DNA from: a virus
Length of the DNA: 47,543 nucleotides
Strand: one strand, 5' to 3'
Virus record (IMG/VR): IMGVR_UViG_3300050034_000272
Coordinates: 1 to 47,543 of that record
The position numbers and the translations under genes were made by a program. The notes below the pieces were generated by a model that saw only the letters and a program-made list of their open reading frames with translations, did no database searches and was not told the origin of the DNA. Position 1 is the stretch's first letter. Every line of letters starts with the position of its first letter. Below, piece after piece: positions 16,298-23,455 of the stretch.

Positions 16298-16672
16298 TTA
16301 AAATTTGTGAATTTCACCCATATCGAAAGTATGACCTCTAGGATAAAATATTTGAATGTATCCCGAATATCCTGGTGGACCTTCTAAAGTCAAACCACAT
16401 TTTATGCAGTATGTTTCATCATGTTTACTGTCATATCTGAATTCAGTTTCCTCACATTCAGGACATATATTATCGTTAATAAGGGGGGCTTTTTTAGATA
16501 TCTCTCTAATTCTATAAGCCAGAGTTTCTACGGCCCCACGAATATAAAATAAACATTCACATTGCTTTGTTTCACCTTTAATTATAAGGGTTTCGTCACA
16601 GTGAGGGCATATATTCTCATTAACCTTTTTAATAAATTCTTTATCCCAAAAAAAATCGGGGGTTTCTTTCAT
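16298..16672 (-). CDS. Double zinc-ribbon protein, second ribbon TFIIB-like
   Basis: 124 residues. The first cluster is ICPHCDETL and QCECLF; the second, near residues 72-95, is ICPECEETEFRYDSKHDETY followed by CIKCGLTL, which has the spacing of the N-terminal zinc ribbon of archaeal TFB. No cyclin-fold repeats follow. It could bind RNA polymerase or DNA as a small transcription modulator; this is inference. No clear ribosome-binding site precedes ATG 16672. Confidence 0.5.
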   Translation of the reverse strand: MKETPDFFWDKEFIKKVNENICPHCDETLIIKGETKQCECLFYIRGAVETLAYRIREISKKAPLINDNICPECEETEFRYDSKHDETYCIKCGLTLEGPPGYSGYIQIFYPRGHTFDMGEIHKF

Positions 16673-16691
16673 TATAATTAGCGGGTGTCCA

Positions 16692-17063
16692 TTAGGATTT
16701 CATCGTTAACCCTAACATTTGGAACTCCCTTCTTATTTTTTTATATTCCTCAACTGGATCTTTAAGTCGATGCTGATTTAATCTTGTTCGATTAGATCCT
16801 AATTCTAAATGATGTTTGGCTTTTAATGTAATAAAATTCCCATGAGGATCTATATATGATATTACTGATTTTCTACGTTCTTTACTCCTTTTCTCGATAT
16901 ACCTCTCTTGTTTATACCATTTACGATGTTGTTCACAACAATGTACCTGCCTATTATGCTGCGGATAAAATAGTTTATTACAATATTTACAGTGTTTAAA
17001 TCCTAAATTAAATAGCGCTGACACTAGGGCCGTCATGTCTTCTATCAAATTCAAAGCCTCCAT
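16692..17063 (-). CDS. Cys/His zinc-binding basic protein
   Basis: 123 residues. FKHCKYCNKLFYPQHNRQ followed by HCCEQHRKW forms a C-x2-C ... C-x-x-H zinc site like those in small phage proteins with a basic Arg/Lys helix after it (EKRSKERRKS). The start is unusual: ATG 17063 has no ribosome-binding site but a TATA-like box (ATATAAA, 17091-17097) about 31 nt upstream, so it may be leaderless; alternatively the GGAGG inside codons 1-3 would serve a TTG at 17048. Likely a nucleic-acid binding protein. Confidence 0.5.
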   Translation of the reverse strand: MEALNLIEDMTALVSALFNLGFKHCKYCNKLFYPQHNRQVHCCEQHRKWYKQERYIEKRSKERRKSVISYIDPHGNFITLKAKHHLELGSNRTRLNQHRLKDPVEEYKKIRREFQMLGLTMKS

Positions 17064-17102
17064 TAAAAGCTTACAAATAATAAAAAATAAATATAAAAAG
17101 AA

Positions 17103-17300
17103 TTAACTTAATTCAGCTTTATAAAAAATAGATTCAGTTTCTCCGTACATATCTAACCACGTATCAGTGATTATATACTTTTTTGAATAAACTGTAAATT
17201 TCGTATTTACTAATTCCTTCGCCATCTCTTCAAGTTCTGCACGGGATAATACAGGTTCGTCTGGAAAATGGCTATTTAAATAAAGTTTTTCATTTCTCAT
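17103..17300 (-). CDS. 65-residue hypothetical protein
   Basis: Contains VLSRAELEEMAKELVNTK, an amphipathic helix, then strands (FTVYSKKYIITDTWLDMYG). No ribosome-binding site of normal strength is seen before ATG 17300. The gene lies in a same-strand run with 20 nt to its upstream neighbour. Not recognised. Confidence 0.4.
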   Translation of the reverse strand: MRNEKLYLNSHFPDEPVLSRAELEEMAKELVNTKFTVYSKKYIITDTWLDMYGETESIFYKAELS

Positions 17301-17321
17301 TGGTCTGCAACATGGATTAGT

Positions 17322-17528
17322 TTACTCGTTTAAATCACCTTTTAATTCTTCTAATTCCTTTTGAAGGTTTTCATGATTCTCTGCTAATTCAATATAATTA
17401 TCATATAATCTCACAAACTCGTTTATCAATTGTTTTCTATCCATACGTGCAATATTTTCCCAAAAAATAGCATCGCCATGAAGTTTTAAATTCTCTTTGA
17501 TTAACTCCTGTTCTTCTTTATAATCCAT
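17322..17528 (-). CDS. 68-residue coiled-coil protein
   Basis: Strongly charged and helical throughout, with a heptad pattern in the C-terminal half (YIELAENHENLQKELEELKG). AGAGGTGATT at the end of the previous small gene acts as ribosome-binding site. Unknown function. Confidence 0.45.
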   Translation of the reverse strand: MDYKEEQELIKENLKLHGDAIFWENIARMDRKQLINEFVRLYDNYIELAENHENLQKELEELKGDLNE

Positions 17529-17535
17529 ATTTTAA

Positions 17536-17628
17536 TCACCTCTGAAGGATGTATCTTTTAAACTCATTCCAATTATGACAAATCTCATGATGTAATAATA
17601 AGTTTTGTATGTTGATATAAACAGTCAT
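17536..17628 (-). CDS. 30-residue peptide
   Basis: The ATG at 17628 overlaps the upstream stop (ATGA) and has GGAGG 4 nt before it. The peptide MTVYINIQNLLLHHEICHNW is His-rich and ends KRYILQR. The stop overlaps the ribosome-binding site of the next gene. Small, but the translational signals are good. Confidence 0.35.
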   Translation of the reverse strand: MTVYINIQNLLLHHEICHNWNEFKRYILQR

Positions 17629-17849
17629 TTATCCTCCTTTGAAAAGCCTGAACGTTCTTTAATTAAATCAAAAAAATACTTCTTGATATGTGGATCTACG
17701 GGACTGTTCTGAATATCTTGGATCCAATTTGTTATAACATACGATTTAACAGCTGTAACCCAATTATGATATTCAGTTACTATTTTATAATAGCCCCACG
17801 GTTCTCTTAAAATATATTTAAGGGTTCTAAACGTTTTATTCACCTTCAT
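17625..17849 (-). CDS. Small aromatic-rich protein
   Basis: 74 residues from ATG 17849 (MKVNKTFRTL); an in-frame TTG at 17870 is possible. It is rich in Trp/Tyr (EPWGYYKIVTEYHNWVTAV) and ends in a charged helix. It overlaps the upstream gene by 14 nt. No recognisable family. Confidence 0.4.
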   Translation of the reverse strand: MKVNKTFRTLKYILREPWGYYKIVTEYHNWVTAVKSYVITNWIQDIQNSPVDPHIKKYFFDLIKERSGFSKEDK

Positions 17850-18135
17850 TATTCCTGTTGAACAATCCAAAATCTAATACTTCTAACTTGTTAATTTCAT
17901 AATTTGCCCCTAGTTTTGGTTTTGTCGCATTATGGCCAAATCGCAGTCCTACATCCATATCTTTAATTTCTCCAATAATTTTTAGGCTGTTCAAACTAAC
18001 CTGTTCAGCACATATAATTTTTCCAATGACTTTATTTTTATCATAATTAAGTGTTATTGTCATCCCAGGTTTAATTACATCATTATCTAAAACTGTTAAA
18101 AAGAGACATTTAGGACATAATTCATAATCATTCAT
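17836..18135 (-). CDS. 99-residue hypothetical beta-rich protein
   Basis: Starts MNDYELCPKCLF, then beta-type segments (MTITLNYDKNKVIGKIICAE, LKIIGEIKDMDVGLRFG). The early CPKC pair has no obvious partner pair. Overlaps both neighbours (8 nt upstream, 14 nt downstream), so it is part of a tight operon. Function unknown. Confidence 0.45.
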   Translation of the reverse strand: MNDYELCPKCLFLTVLDNDVIKPGMTITLNYDKNKVIGKIICAEQVSLNSLKIIGEIKDMDVGLRFGHNATKPKLGANYEINKLEVLDFGLFNRNNEGE

Positions 18136-18469
18136 TTAAACCCTTCTCTTTTCGATATTCACAGATACATAATAAGGAGTAATTCGCAAGGTCTAAAAGT
18201 GTGTCTTCTATACTTTCATCATTAACTGCATTAAATCCTTTTTGTGTAAAGCTTCCAAGTCTTGAAAGTTTATCCGACATTCTAACTAATATTCCAACAT
18301 GGCTTGGTATTCCGAGAAGTTTACTTGTTAATTCAAAATTATTCATTGTACCTGCATTATAATCTTGGCGTTTTGCAGATCTAATTTTCCACATTTCCTC
18401 TAATAATTCTTTAAATTCAGAATCTTCATCTAATGGAGGAAATTCTTTAAGATCCTCTAATTTTACCAT
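18128..18469 (-). CDS. MazG-like / DUF1599-type all-helical protein
   Basis: 113 residues. The order AKRQDYNAGTMNNFELTSKL, VRMSDKLSRL and NDESIEDTLLDLANYSLLCI matches the DUF1599 family, which has a MazG-like helical fold with metal-binding Asp/Glu residues (here DK, DESxxDTxxDLANY). Such proteins in phages are linked to nucleotide hydrolysis or nucleotide modification. It precedes a run of small genes and could tune the nucleotide pool during replication. Confidence 0.6.
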   Translation of the reverse strand: MVKLEDLKEFPPLDEDSEFKELLEEMWKIRSAKRQDYNAGTMNNFELTSKLLGIPSHVGILVRMSDKLSRLGSFTQKGFNAVNDESIEDTLLDLANYSLLCICEYRKEKGLNE

Positions 18470-18515
18470 AATTGCACCTCACTTAACAGATATCCCCTTA
18501 AAACTTTATCACTAT

Positions 18516-18668
18516 TCATTTTATGGGCTCCAATTCTTTAAACATCTTTATTTCATCTAAAACTTGTTCTTGAACTTCTTTTAAGAGTTTCGGATTTAAT
18601 TTATATTTACTACATTTATTTGCCATTCTAACATAAATTCCATCATGATAGTTCGATCCATCACCCAT
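18516..18668 (-). CDS. 50-residue hypothetical protein
   Basis: From ATG 18668: MGDGSNYHDGIYVRMANKCS followed by a helical charged C-terminus (LLKEVQEQVLDEIKMFKELE). It starts 6 nt after the upstream stop codon; only a weak AAAGG precedes it. Unknown. Confidence 0.4.
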   Translation of the reverse strand: MGDGSNYHDGIYVRMANKCSKYKLNPKLLKEVQEQVLDEIKMFKELEPIK

Positions 18669-18674
18669 GATATT

Positions 18675-18932
18675 CTAATAGGCCTTTAAAACCCATAAAT
18701 CATCACATTTAATATCATGATCTTTTGCATTTTCATAAGAACCACTATACGCCGTACCTTCGCCCCACTTATCATTAATGGCTTTTACAATTTGTTTTTC
18801 TATTTTTTCTATGAGTAAACAATAACCTCCATCATATTCGATAGGATCGAGAGTACAGTTGCACTGATAAGTTTCTAACCAATTTTCACAATATAAACAA
18901 GATTTGTTCCAATTCACAATATCTAAACTCAT
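18675..18932 (-). CDS. Cys-rich 85-residue protein
   Basis: Cysteines at SCLYCENW, QCNCTLD, GGYCLL and IKCDD suggest metal binding. A central helix (LIEKIEKQIVKAINDKW) separates the N-terminal cluster from a C-terminal DLWVLKAY end. It overlaps the upstream gene by 4 nt (ATGA). Not recognised. Confidence 0.45.
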   Translation of the reverse strand: MSLDIVNWNKSCLYCENWLETYQCNCTLDPIEYDGGYCLLIEKIEKQIVKAINDKWGEGTAYSGSYENAKDHDIKCDDLWVLKAY

Positions 18933-19162
18933 AGAAAATTCCCCTCACTATCTTGTAATCTTTCTTTTGCAGGATTTCTATATTCAATATGCTTAACATT
19001 ATTACACAACACATCAACCAGTTTAACTACATCTTCTGTGTTTAATTCAACGAGTTCAGGTTTAATGCCAAGGACTGAGAGAATTATCTTACCTTCAAGT
19101 TCAATGCCTCTTGGTTTAACAATAACAGTTAAATTATCATTAATTTTAAATTTAGACTTCAT
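18929..19162 (-). CDS. 77-residue hypothetical protein
   Basis: Strand-rich N-terminus (FKINDNLTVIVKPRGIELEG) and a helix (TEDVVKLVDVLCNNVKHIEY). GGTGATCC precedes the ATG, which overlaps the stop of the Cys-rich gene upstream. Possibly a small DNA- or protein-binding domain; function unknown. Confidence 0.45.
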   Translation of the reverse strand: MKSKFKINDNLTVIVKPRGIELEGKIILSVLGIKPELVELNTEDVVKLVDVLCNNVKHIEYRNPAKERLQDSEGNFL

Positions 19163-19323
19163 AAAGGATCACCATTCCATTTAAAGTCTTTACAATCTTT
19201 TCCTTCATCTTCATATAATGTGCCTTTAATTTTACATCTTTGTTCAATATCCACATCTATACGGTCTTGACATAACACCTGTTCAACATAACGATGCTGA
19301 CAGATACAACAACTTTTATTCAT
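19159..19323 (-). CDS. 54-residue Cys-rich protein
   Basis: ATG 19323 overlaps the previous stop (TAATG), and the stop overlaps the next ATG (ATGA). Cysteines at KSCCICQHRY, VLCQDR, QRCKIKG and KDCKDF form a probable single zinc site. Perfect chaining with both neighbours supports it. Confidence 0.5.
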   Translation of the reverse strand: MNKSCCICQHRYVEQVLCQDRIDVDIEQRCKIKGTLYEDEGKDCKDFKWNGDPL

Positions 19324-19499
19324 TATTCCACTTCCTTTAATTCTTCAAGAGGACACCAATCAGGTTTTCTAGAAATAATTGTATCTATTGGTCTATTCCC
19401 ATACCAATCTGCCCTAACGTCAGGATGCGAACATTCTGGATAAACAAACCCATTTTCTTTGAGATAATCTTTATTATATTCGCAAAAATCACAAGACAT
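19323..19499 (-). CDS. 58-residue CxxC...C-H-P...WCPL protein
   Basis: MSCDFCEYNKDYL, PECSHPDVRADW and KPDWCPLEELKE give the CxxC / CxHP / WCPL layout that I have seen repeatedly in tiny archaeal and phage proteins with one metal site. Start and stop each overlap a neighbour by 1 nt (TAATG). Function not known. Confidence 0.5.
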   Translation of the reverse strand: MSCDFCEYNKDYLKENGFVYPECSHPDVRADWYGNRPIDTIISRKPDWCPLEELKEVE

Positions 19500-20203
19500 T
19501 ATTTCACCGTCTCAGGTTCTATTTGGGTTTCATGCTCTACTATTGGTATGTGAAATTCACTCTTTATTCGTTTAGCAGTTGCTCGACCTACCCCTTTAAC
19601 CTCTACTAATTCTTCTTCTGTAATATAGTATAATGGAAAAATATTATCCCATAAATTGAAATGATCAATAATGGCTGTTGCTGTTTTTTCACTAATACGA
19701 TCAACATAACACAACATACTTAATGCTGTATTTAAAGAAGCCCTTTTAGATAGTTTAGGTTTATAGACACGGCTTAACTGTCTTGTTTTGGATTGTTCTT
19801 GTTTGTAGATAGCCTTTTCAATACTTTTCCAGTAACCCTTATTATTATCTTCAAAATAAACTGGAATATGATAATTAAACCATGTACTATAAATGATACC
19901 CCGTATCCAATTATCATTAATCATAGCAAATCTTTGAGGATATTTCTTTTTAAGAGCCTCCAAATTTCCTTCTACGATTAATATAGAATTTTCGTATGCC
20001 ATCATACGTTTTAACTGGTCATCTAAGTGTCCACTCTGTTTACTTGAAACTAAGTCCTCCCACGTCTTCCTTTCAAAACAGATTTCATCAACAATCGTGT
20101 CACCTGTTACAAGAGCTAAAACTTTACAATTAGCAGTACCAAACCTTTTAATGCCTTCATTTTGGATAGACTTCATCTCACGTGAATCTATTAAAACCGT
20201 CAT
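19499..20203 (-). CDS. XPF/Hef-type (ERCC4) structure-specific nuclease
   Basis: 234 residues. The N-terminal ERCC4 domain has VLIDSRE at residue 3, VTGDTIVDEICFERKTWEDL near 32 (the GDxxxERKxxxD active site) and LDDQLKRMMAYENSILIVEG. The C-terminal part has two helix-hairpin-helix motifs (VDRISEKTATAIIDHF and ELVEVKGVGRATAKRIK). This is the nuclease half of archaeal XPF/Hef without the helicase. It would cut forked or flap DNA during viral replication or recombination. It follows the GIY-YIG gene with no gap, in the replication block. Confidence 0.82.
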   Translation of the reverse strand: MTVLIDSREMKSIQNEGIKRFGTANCKVLALVTGDTIVDEICFERKTWEDLVSSKQSGHLDDQLKRMMAYENSILIVEGNLEALKKKYPQRFAMINDNWIRGIIYSTWFNYHIPVYFEDNNKGYWKSIEKAIYKQEQSKTRQLSRVYKPKLSKRASLNTALSMLCYVDRISEKTATAIIDHFNLWDNIFPLYYITEEELVEVKGVGRATAKRIKSEFHIPIVEHETQIEPETVK

Positions 20204-20830
20204 TTAATCATCTCTTTGGATATCTGGTAATAAATGCCAATTGATTTTATAATACCCATAACCATAATTCCCATTAAGACGTGTACGGTAACATCTGTCA
20301 AGAACATCATTTGAATGGTCTTTAAAATCATCTGATTCAAATTCAATCCCATGTTTAAAATTTGAATAATTATTTATAGCTTTTCTGATTTCAGCATCTG
20401 TTATAAAATCACTTGCATCTCCACTCCAAACAACTAATTTTTTAATTATATCATCTAATAATACTTTTTTAGGTTGTGATTTGTGATTTTCTGCTTTAAA
20501 TTCAAGTATACTAATTGTACTTTTGTTAATCATGAAATGAATCAATTCATCTGTTAGTTTAAACCATTCTCCCTTAATACGAATATGATCCATTAATTCA
20601 TGTATGTCCTTTTCATATCTAGGATATACATTTTCAATTACTCCAAAAAGAGTTAATTTAGTAGAATTACCAGTTTGGAGTTCCATCAATCTTTTTTTAG
20701 GATTTTTAGATTTTCCAATTTTAACAGCCATCTTTTCTGTAGATCCTATGAAGTAAACATTAGTTTTTTCAATAATTTTTATACCTCCATTAAAATTAAT
20801 ACTGGCTACCGTGGCTACCGTGGCTACCAC
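20204..20830 (-). CDS. GIY-YIG family (T5orf172-like) protein
   Basis: Residues about 24-95 show NVYFIGSTEKMAVKIGKSKN, PKKRLMELQTGN and HIRIKGEWFKL, the T5orf172/MUG113 branch of GIY-YIG nucleases. The C-terminal half is helical and not recognised. The start is unclear: the frame opens with GTG at 20830, inside the TGGCTACC repeat array, giving an artificial-looking VATVATVA leader. A strong GGAGG at 20784-20788 instead points to an AUU at 20776, with 7-nt spacing. It sits between the XPF nuclease and the repeat array. Confidence 0.6.
   Translation of the reverse strand: MVATVATVASINFNGGIKIIEKTNVYFIGSTEKMAVKIGKSKNPKKRLMELQTGNSTKLTLFGVIENVYPRYEKDIHELMDHIRIKGEWFKLTDELIHFMINKSTISILEFKAENHKSQPKKVLLDDIIKKLVVWSGDASDFITDAEIRKAINNYSNFKHGIEFESDDFKDHSNDVLDRCYRTRLNGNYGYGYYKINWHLLPDIQRDD
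20784..20788 (-). promoter_or_regulatory. Ribosome-binding site without AUG/GUG/UUG start (GIY-YIG gene)
   Basis: GGAGG, then TATAAAA, then ATT at 20776 in the coding frame. There is no canonical start codon within usable distance, so either AUU is used or translation begins within the repeats at GTG 20830 and this site is silent. Confidence 0.4.
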
Positions 20831-21031
20831 TATATTTTATGGCTACCGTGGCTACCGTGGCTACCACTAAAAAATACAATAAATTTTCATATACTTAGGG
20901 GTTTCTTTTTTAGAATGGTTGCCACCCCAAAAATTGATTTTAACTATTCAAAAATAAAAAATAAATACTGACATTCTTTAGATTGGCTACTTTGATTTTG
21001 GTAGCCACCCCCTATATTTTGGTAGCCACCC
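20803..21031. repeat. TGGCTACC iteron array, candidate origin or operator
   Basis: Two tandem triplets of the 9-mer TGGCTACCG/A (20803-20829 and 20840-20866) are separated by CTATATTTTA. A degenerate inverted copy GGTTGCCACCCC (20917), one further direct copy TGGCTACT (20984) and two inverted copies GGTAGCCACCC (21000 and 21021) follow; the last pair is separated by CCTATATTTT, nearly the same spacer. Between the clusters lies very AT-rich DNA. Direct and inverted short repeats around an AT-rich core next to a helicase gene are what a replication origin looks like; an operator/promoter is the alternative, because the spacer reads TAAAATATAG (TATA-like) on the minus strand. Confidence 0.7.
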
Positions 21032-21037
21032 AAGAAT

Positions 21038-22954
21038 TTATGGTTCGCACTTTTCAGCAACACATGTGGGGAATATAAATTCGGTAAATTCATCTCGACT
21101 TACAGTAATACTTTTTCCATTAAATCCTGCTGATCTTACTTTTGTAGTTTTGGGTTTATTCCAATTTAAAAGTTCAGCCATAACTTTCATTGAATCTTTT
21201 ATGCAAGTTCCTTTATGCACAGCTTCAATAAAACCAGAAGTTAGATGAACTTTATCATTTGCATCAACAAGTAACCATGGAATAGTTCTTTCATTTAATA
21301 CAACCCATACTCTGTGTTTAAAAGAATCTGTACCTTTAACTTCAATTTCATTATTATATTTCTTTTGATGCCTACCTTCTTCATCAACAACTTCAATTCT
21401 ACCATAAGCATCATTTATTTGTTTAACTAAAAAACCCCGGATACGTTCTCGTTGGATATCATCAAAATCATCTAAACTTTCAACTTCAGTCCACCCCTGT
21501 AACCATTTAGGTACTTCGATACCAATATCCATACAGATTCTTAGAATCAATGTATCTGCAAGTTCCTTCCAATCCATATCTATTAGTGTTGGATCACCGG
21601 TTATTTCATTAACAACAAATTGCCCTAATGGTTTTAACCCATGTAATCTACAATTTGAAGTATTTTTAATATCAAAGGCTTGCCTAAACGCTTCTTGTTC
21701 TTCTTTAGATTTCTTTTCATCATATCCAAAACTTTGAATTAAAAATCTTCTGATTAAAGCTTCTAGATCATCACCAACACTTGGTAATGGTTGATTTGAA
21801 GTTATAATCGCAGGTGCTAAAGCCGGAATAGTTGTATACCTATTGTTTACTTGTTTACCTCTTGAAGTGGTTTGTTGTGATGCTGTTTTAAGCATATCTC
21901 TCGTATTAACATTTTCAAAGATTAATCCCGGCTCATTTACTTGTATTGGAAAAGTGGATTGTTGAAGTCTATTACCTATACGATATTCACTGTTAAATCC
22001 CGATCCTCCAATATCTGAATTTTCATCTGGTTTACCCCACATATAGAGTACCATTTTACCCATGGTTGTTTTACCTGATCCTCCACGTCCATAGAGATAT
22101 AACCATTGAACATCTGCTCCCCTTTGTTTCATAGCAAATATGAATGGTGCTATTAATCCCCACTTGAAAACACTGATAAGTTTTTTACCATGTTTAGGAA
22201 ACCAGTCTCTAAACTCTTTAAGTAAATCTAAAGCTTCTTTGAGTTTATCTGTTGGACTTTCTTCAACTTCAAATTTAACAACCATAATTTCATCCGTTGA
22301 ACTATTATAATAAAATCCTGGACTTTCTATTTCTGTTTTTACATCTGCTAAATTGTGTTGTACGAATGTGTTTAATGCTGTTGTATTGATATCTTTACCA
22401 TATCGTGAACTTTCTATGTAACCAGATTCAACAAGAAAATTGTATACTTCTGTAATTGTCATTGGACCTATAGTAATTGGTGTTTTTCTGAGCTTGGTTT
22501 TAAATGTTGCTTTAAATTTTCGTATTTCTTCACCTAAAGGACTATCAAAAACAGTTAATTTATCAAGACACGCATTTATAACAAGAGTTTCATCCGTATC
22601 TATTTCACCTTTAGAATTAAATTTAATCCGTTCATAGAATGTTTGTTTCCTTTTAGGGTCTATAATCATGTTCATATATGATCCCATGGATCGGGTTATC
22701 ATTCCATGATGTCTAGGCAGTTCAATTGTTTTTATTGTTTCTAATTCAGTTTGTAGAACTATTTTAGTTTTAAATTGAGCCTCGCCATTTTCAGATAATA
22801 TTTCCATGAATGATAAATCTGTGTGGTTATTTTTAGGATCTGTATAAACAACTTTTAAAACATCGATATTTGCTTTTAAATAAGCCCAAAGATTTAATGC
22901 AGATTCAAAATTAATATCATTTTCTCTTAACATACCTGCAATCTTCAAAGCCAT
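21038..22954 (-). CDS. Putative replicative helicase (P-loop, SF3/AAA+ type)
   Basis: 638 residues from ATG 22954. Walker A is YLYGRGGSGKTTMG near residue 287, a Walker B-like IQVNEPGLIF lies near 337, a sensor segment PAIITSNQPLP near 381 and a paired Arg (LIRRF) near 401. This order fits viral and plasmid replicative helicases. The frame stays open for 48 more codons with protein-like sequence (LTDDQIEHLRYTLNFIFDG) up to a perfect AGGAGGTG, where the only start is ATA 23098 or ATT 23092; the real protein may therefore be about 686 residues. No primase motif is evident. It is the core of the replication block, next to the repeat array. Confidence 0.65.
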   Translation of the reverse strand: MALKIAGMLRENDINFESALNLWAYLKANIDVLKVVYTDPKNNHTDLSFMEILSENGEAQFKTKIVLQTELETIKTIELPRHHGMITRSMGSYMNMIIDPKRKQTFYERIKFNSKGEIDTDETLVINACLDKLTVFDSPLGEEIRKFKATFKTKLRKTPITIGPMTITEVYNFLVESGYIESSRYGKDINTTALNTFVQHNLADVKTEIESPGFYYNSSTDEIMVVKFEVEESPTDKLKEALDLLKEFRDWFPKHGKKLISVFKWGLIAPFIFAMKQRGADVQWLYLYGRGGSGKTTMGKMVLYMWGKPDENSDIGGSGFNSEYRIGNRLQQSTFPIQVNEPGLIFENVNTRDMLKTASQQTTSRGKQVNNRYTTIPALAPAIITSNQPLPSVGDDLEALIRRFLIQSFGYDEKKSKEEQEAFRQAFDIKNTSNCRLHGLKPLGQFVVNEITGDPTLIDMDWKELADTLILRICMDIGIEVPKWLQGWTEVESLDDFDDIQRERIRGFLVKQINDAYGRIEVVDEEGRHQKKYNNEIEVKGTDSFKHRVWVVLNERTIPWLLVDANDKVHLTSGFIEAVHKGTCIKDSMKVMAELLNWNKPKTTKVRSAGFNGKSITVSRDEFTEFIFPTCVAEKCEP

Positions 22955-23103
22955 TTTGTCTGTTGTTTTAAAATCTAGAATTCCATCGAAAATAAAATTT
23001 AGTGTGTATCGTAAATGTTCTATCTGATCATCTGTCAGGGTTCTACTTCCTATTTCAGGTAAGATAATTTCTTCTTCATTGTTTTTGGTAATGGTTATAG
23101 TTT

Positions 23104-23111
23104 CACCTCCT
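23104..23111 (-). promoter_or_regulatory. Ribosome-binding site without canonical start (helicase gene)
   Basis: AGGAGGTG, followed after 5 nt by ATA (23098) and after 11 nt by ATT (23092), both in frame with the helicase and with no stop before ATG 22954. It is the strongest ribosome-binding site in this stretch, while ATG 22954 has none. Confidence 0.5.
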
Positions 23112-23135
23112 ATTCAGTCAATAAAAAAAGATAAA

Positions 23136-23408
23136 TTATTCTAAGAAAGGATGAATATTTGCATTACCATTTTTTTCTTTATTCAAAGCTTTTTCATGTA
23201 ATTTTATTTCATCTTCTAAGTCTTGTATACTAAGTTCTATTCTTTCTTCTCTACGACTTAATCCCTCACACAATCCCCTAAATTCAGTATTAGGATAAAC
23301 TTCAAGTTTAACATTAATTTCATCCTTTTCATTTTGAAGTTTCTTGACTTTCTTTTTTAATTTTAATATAATCCCTTCCAATACCTCTGTTTTATTCACA
23401 TAGCTCAT
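23136..23408 (-). CDS. Coiled-coil protein
   Basis: 90 residues from ATG 23408, which has GGAGG 9 nt upstream; the longer in-frame start lacks one. Residues 10-40 and 55-80 are heptad coiled coils (GIILKLKKKVKKLQNEKDE, IELSIQDLEDEIKLHEKAL). It lies between the annealing-type gene and the helicase. It may be an oligomerisation or loader factor; unknown. Confidence 0.5.
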   Translation of the reverse strand: MSYVNKTEVLEGIILKLKKKVKKLQNEKDEINVKLEVYPNTEFRGLCEGLSRREERIELSIQDLEDEIKLHEKALNKEKNGNANIHPFLE

Positions 23409-23455
23409 ACTAAAAAACCTCCAAAATAATTTAAATAAAAAAGTAGTAAGTAAAT

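Noticed and set aside
16117-16317. 66-residue minus-strand ORF with hydrophobic stretch and GTG start
   Set aside because: No ribosome-binding site, overlaps two better-supported genes at its ends, and spans T-runs and a bulged hairpin (16202-16222) that look like intergenic DNA. A real gene cannot be excluded.
20675-20971. Plus-strand ORF with LPWLPWLP repeats
   Set aside because: The repeats come from the 9-bp iteron array read in another frame; there is no start signal.
20803-21031. CRISPR array
   Set aside because: Units are 9 bp, mostly tandem, in both orientations, without regular unique spacers; no cas genes are present.
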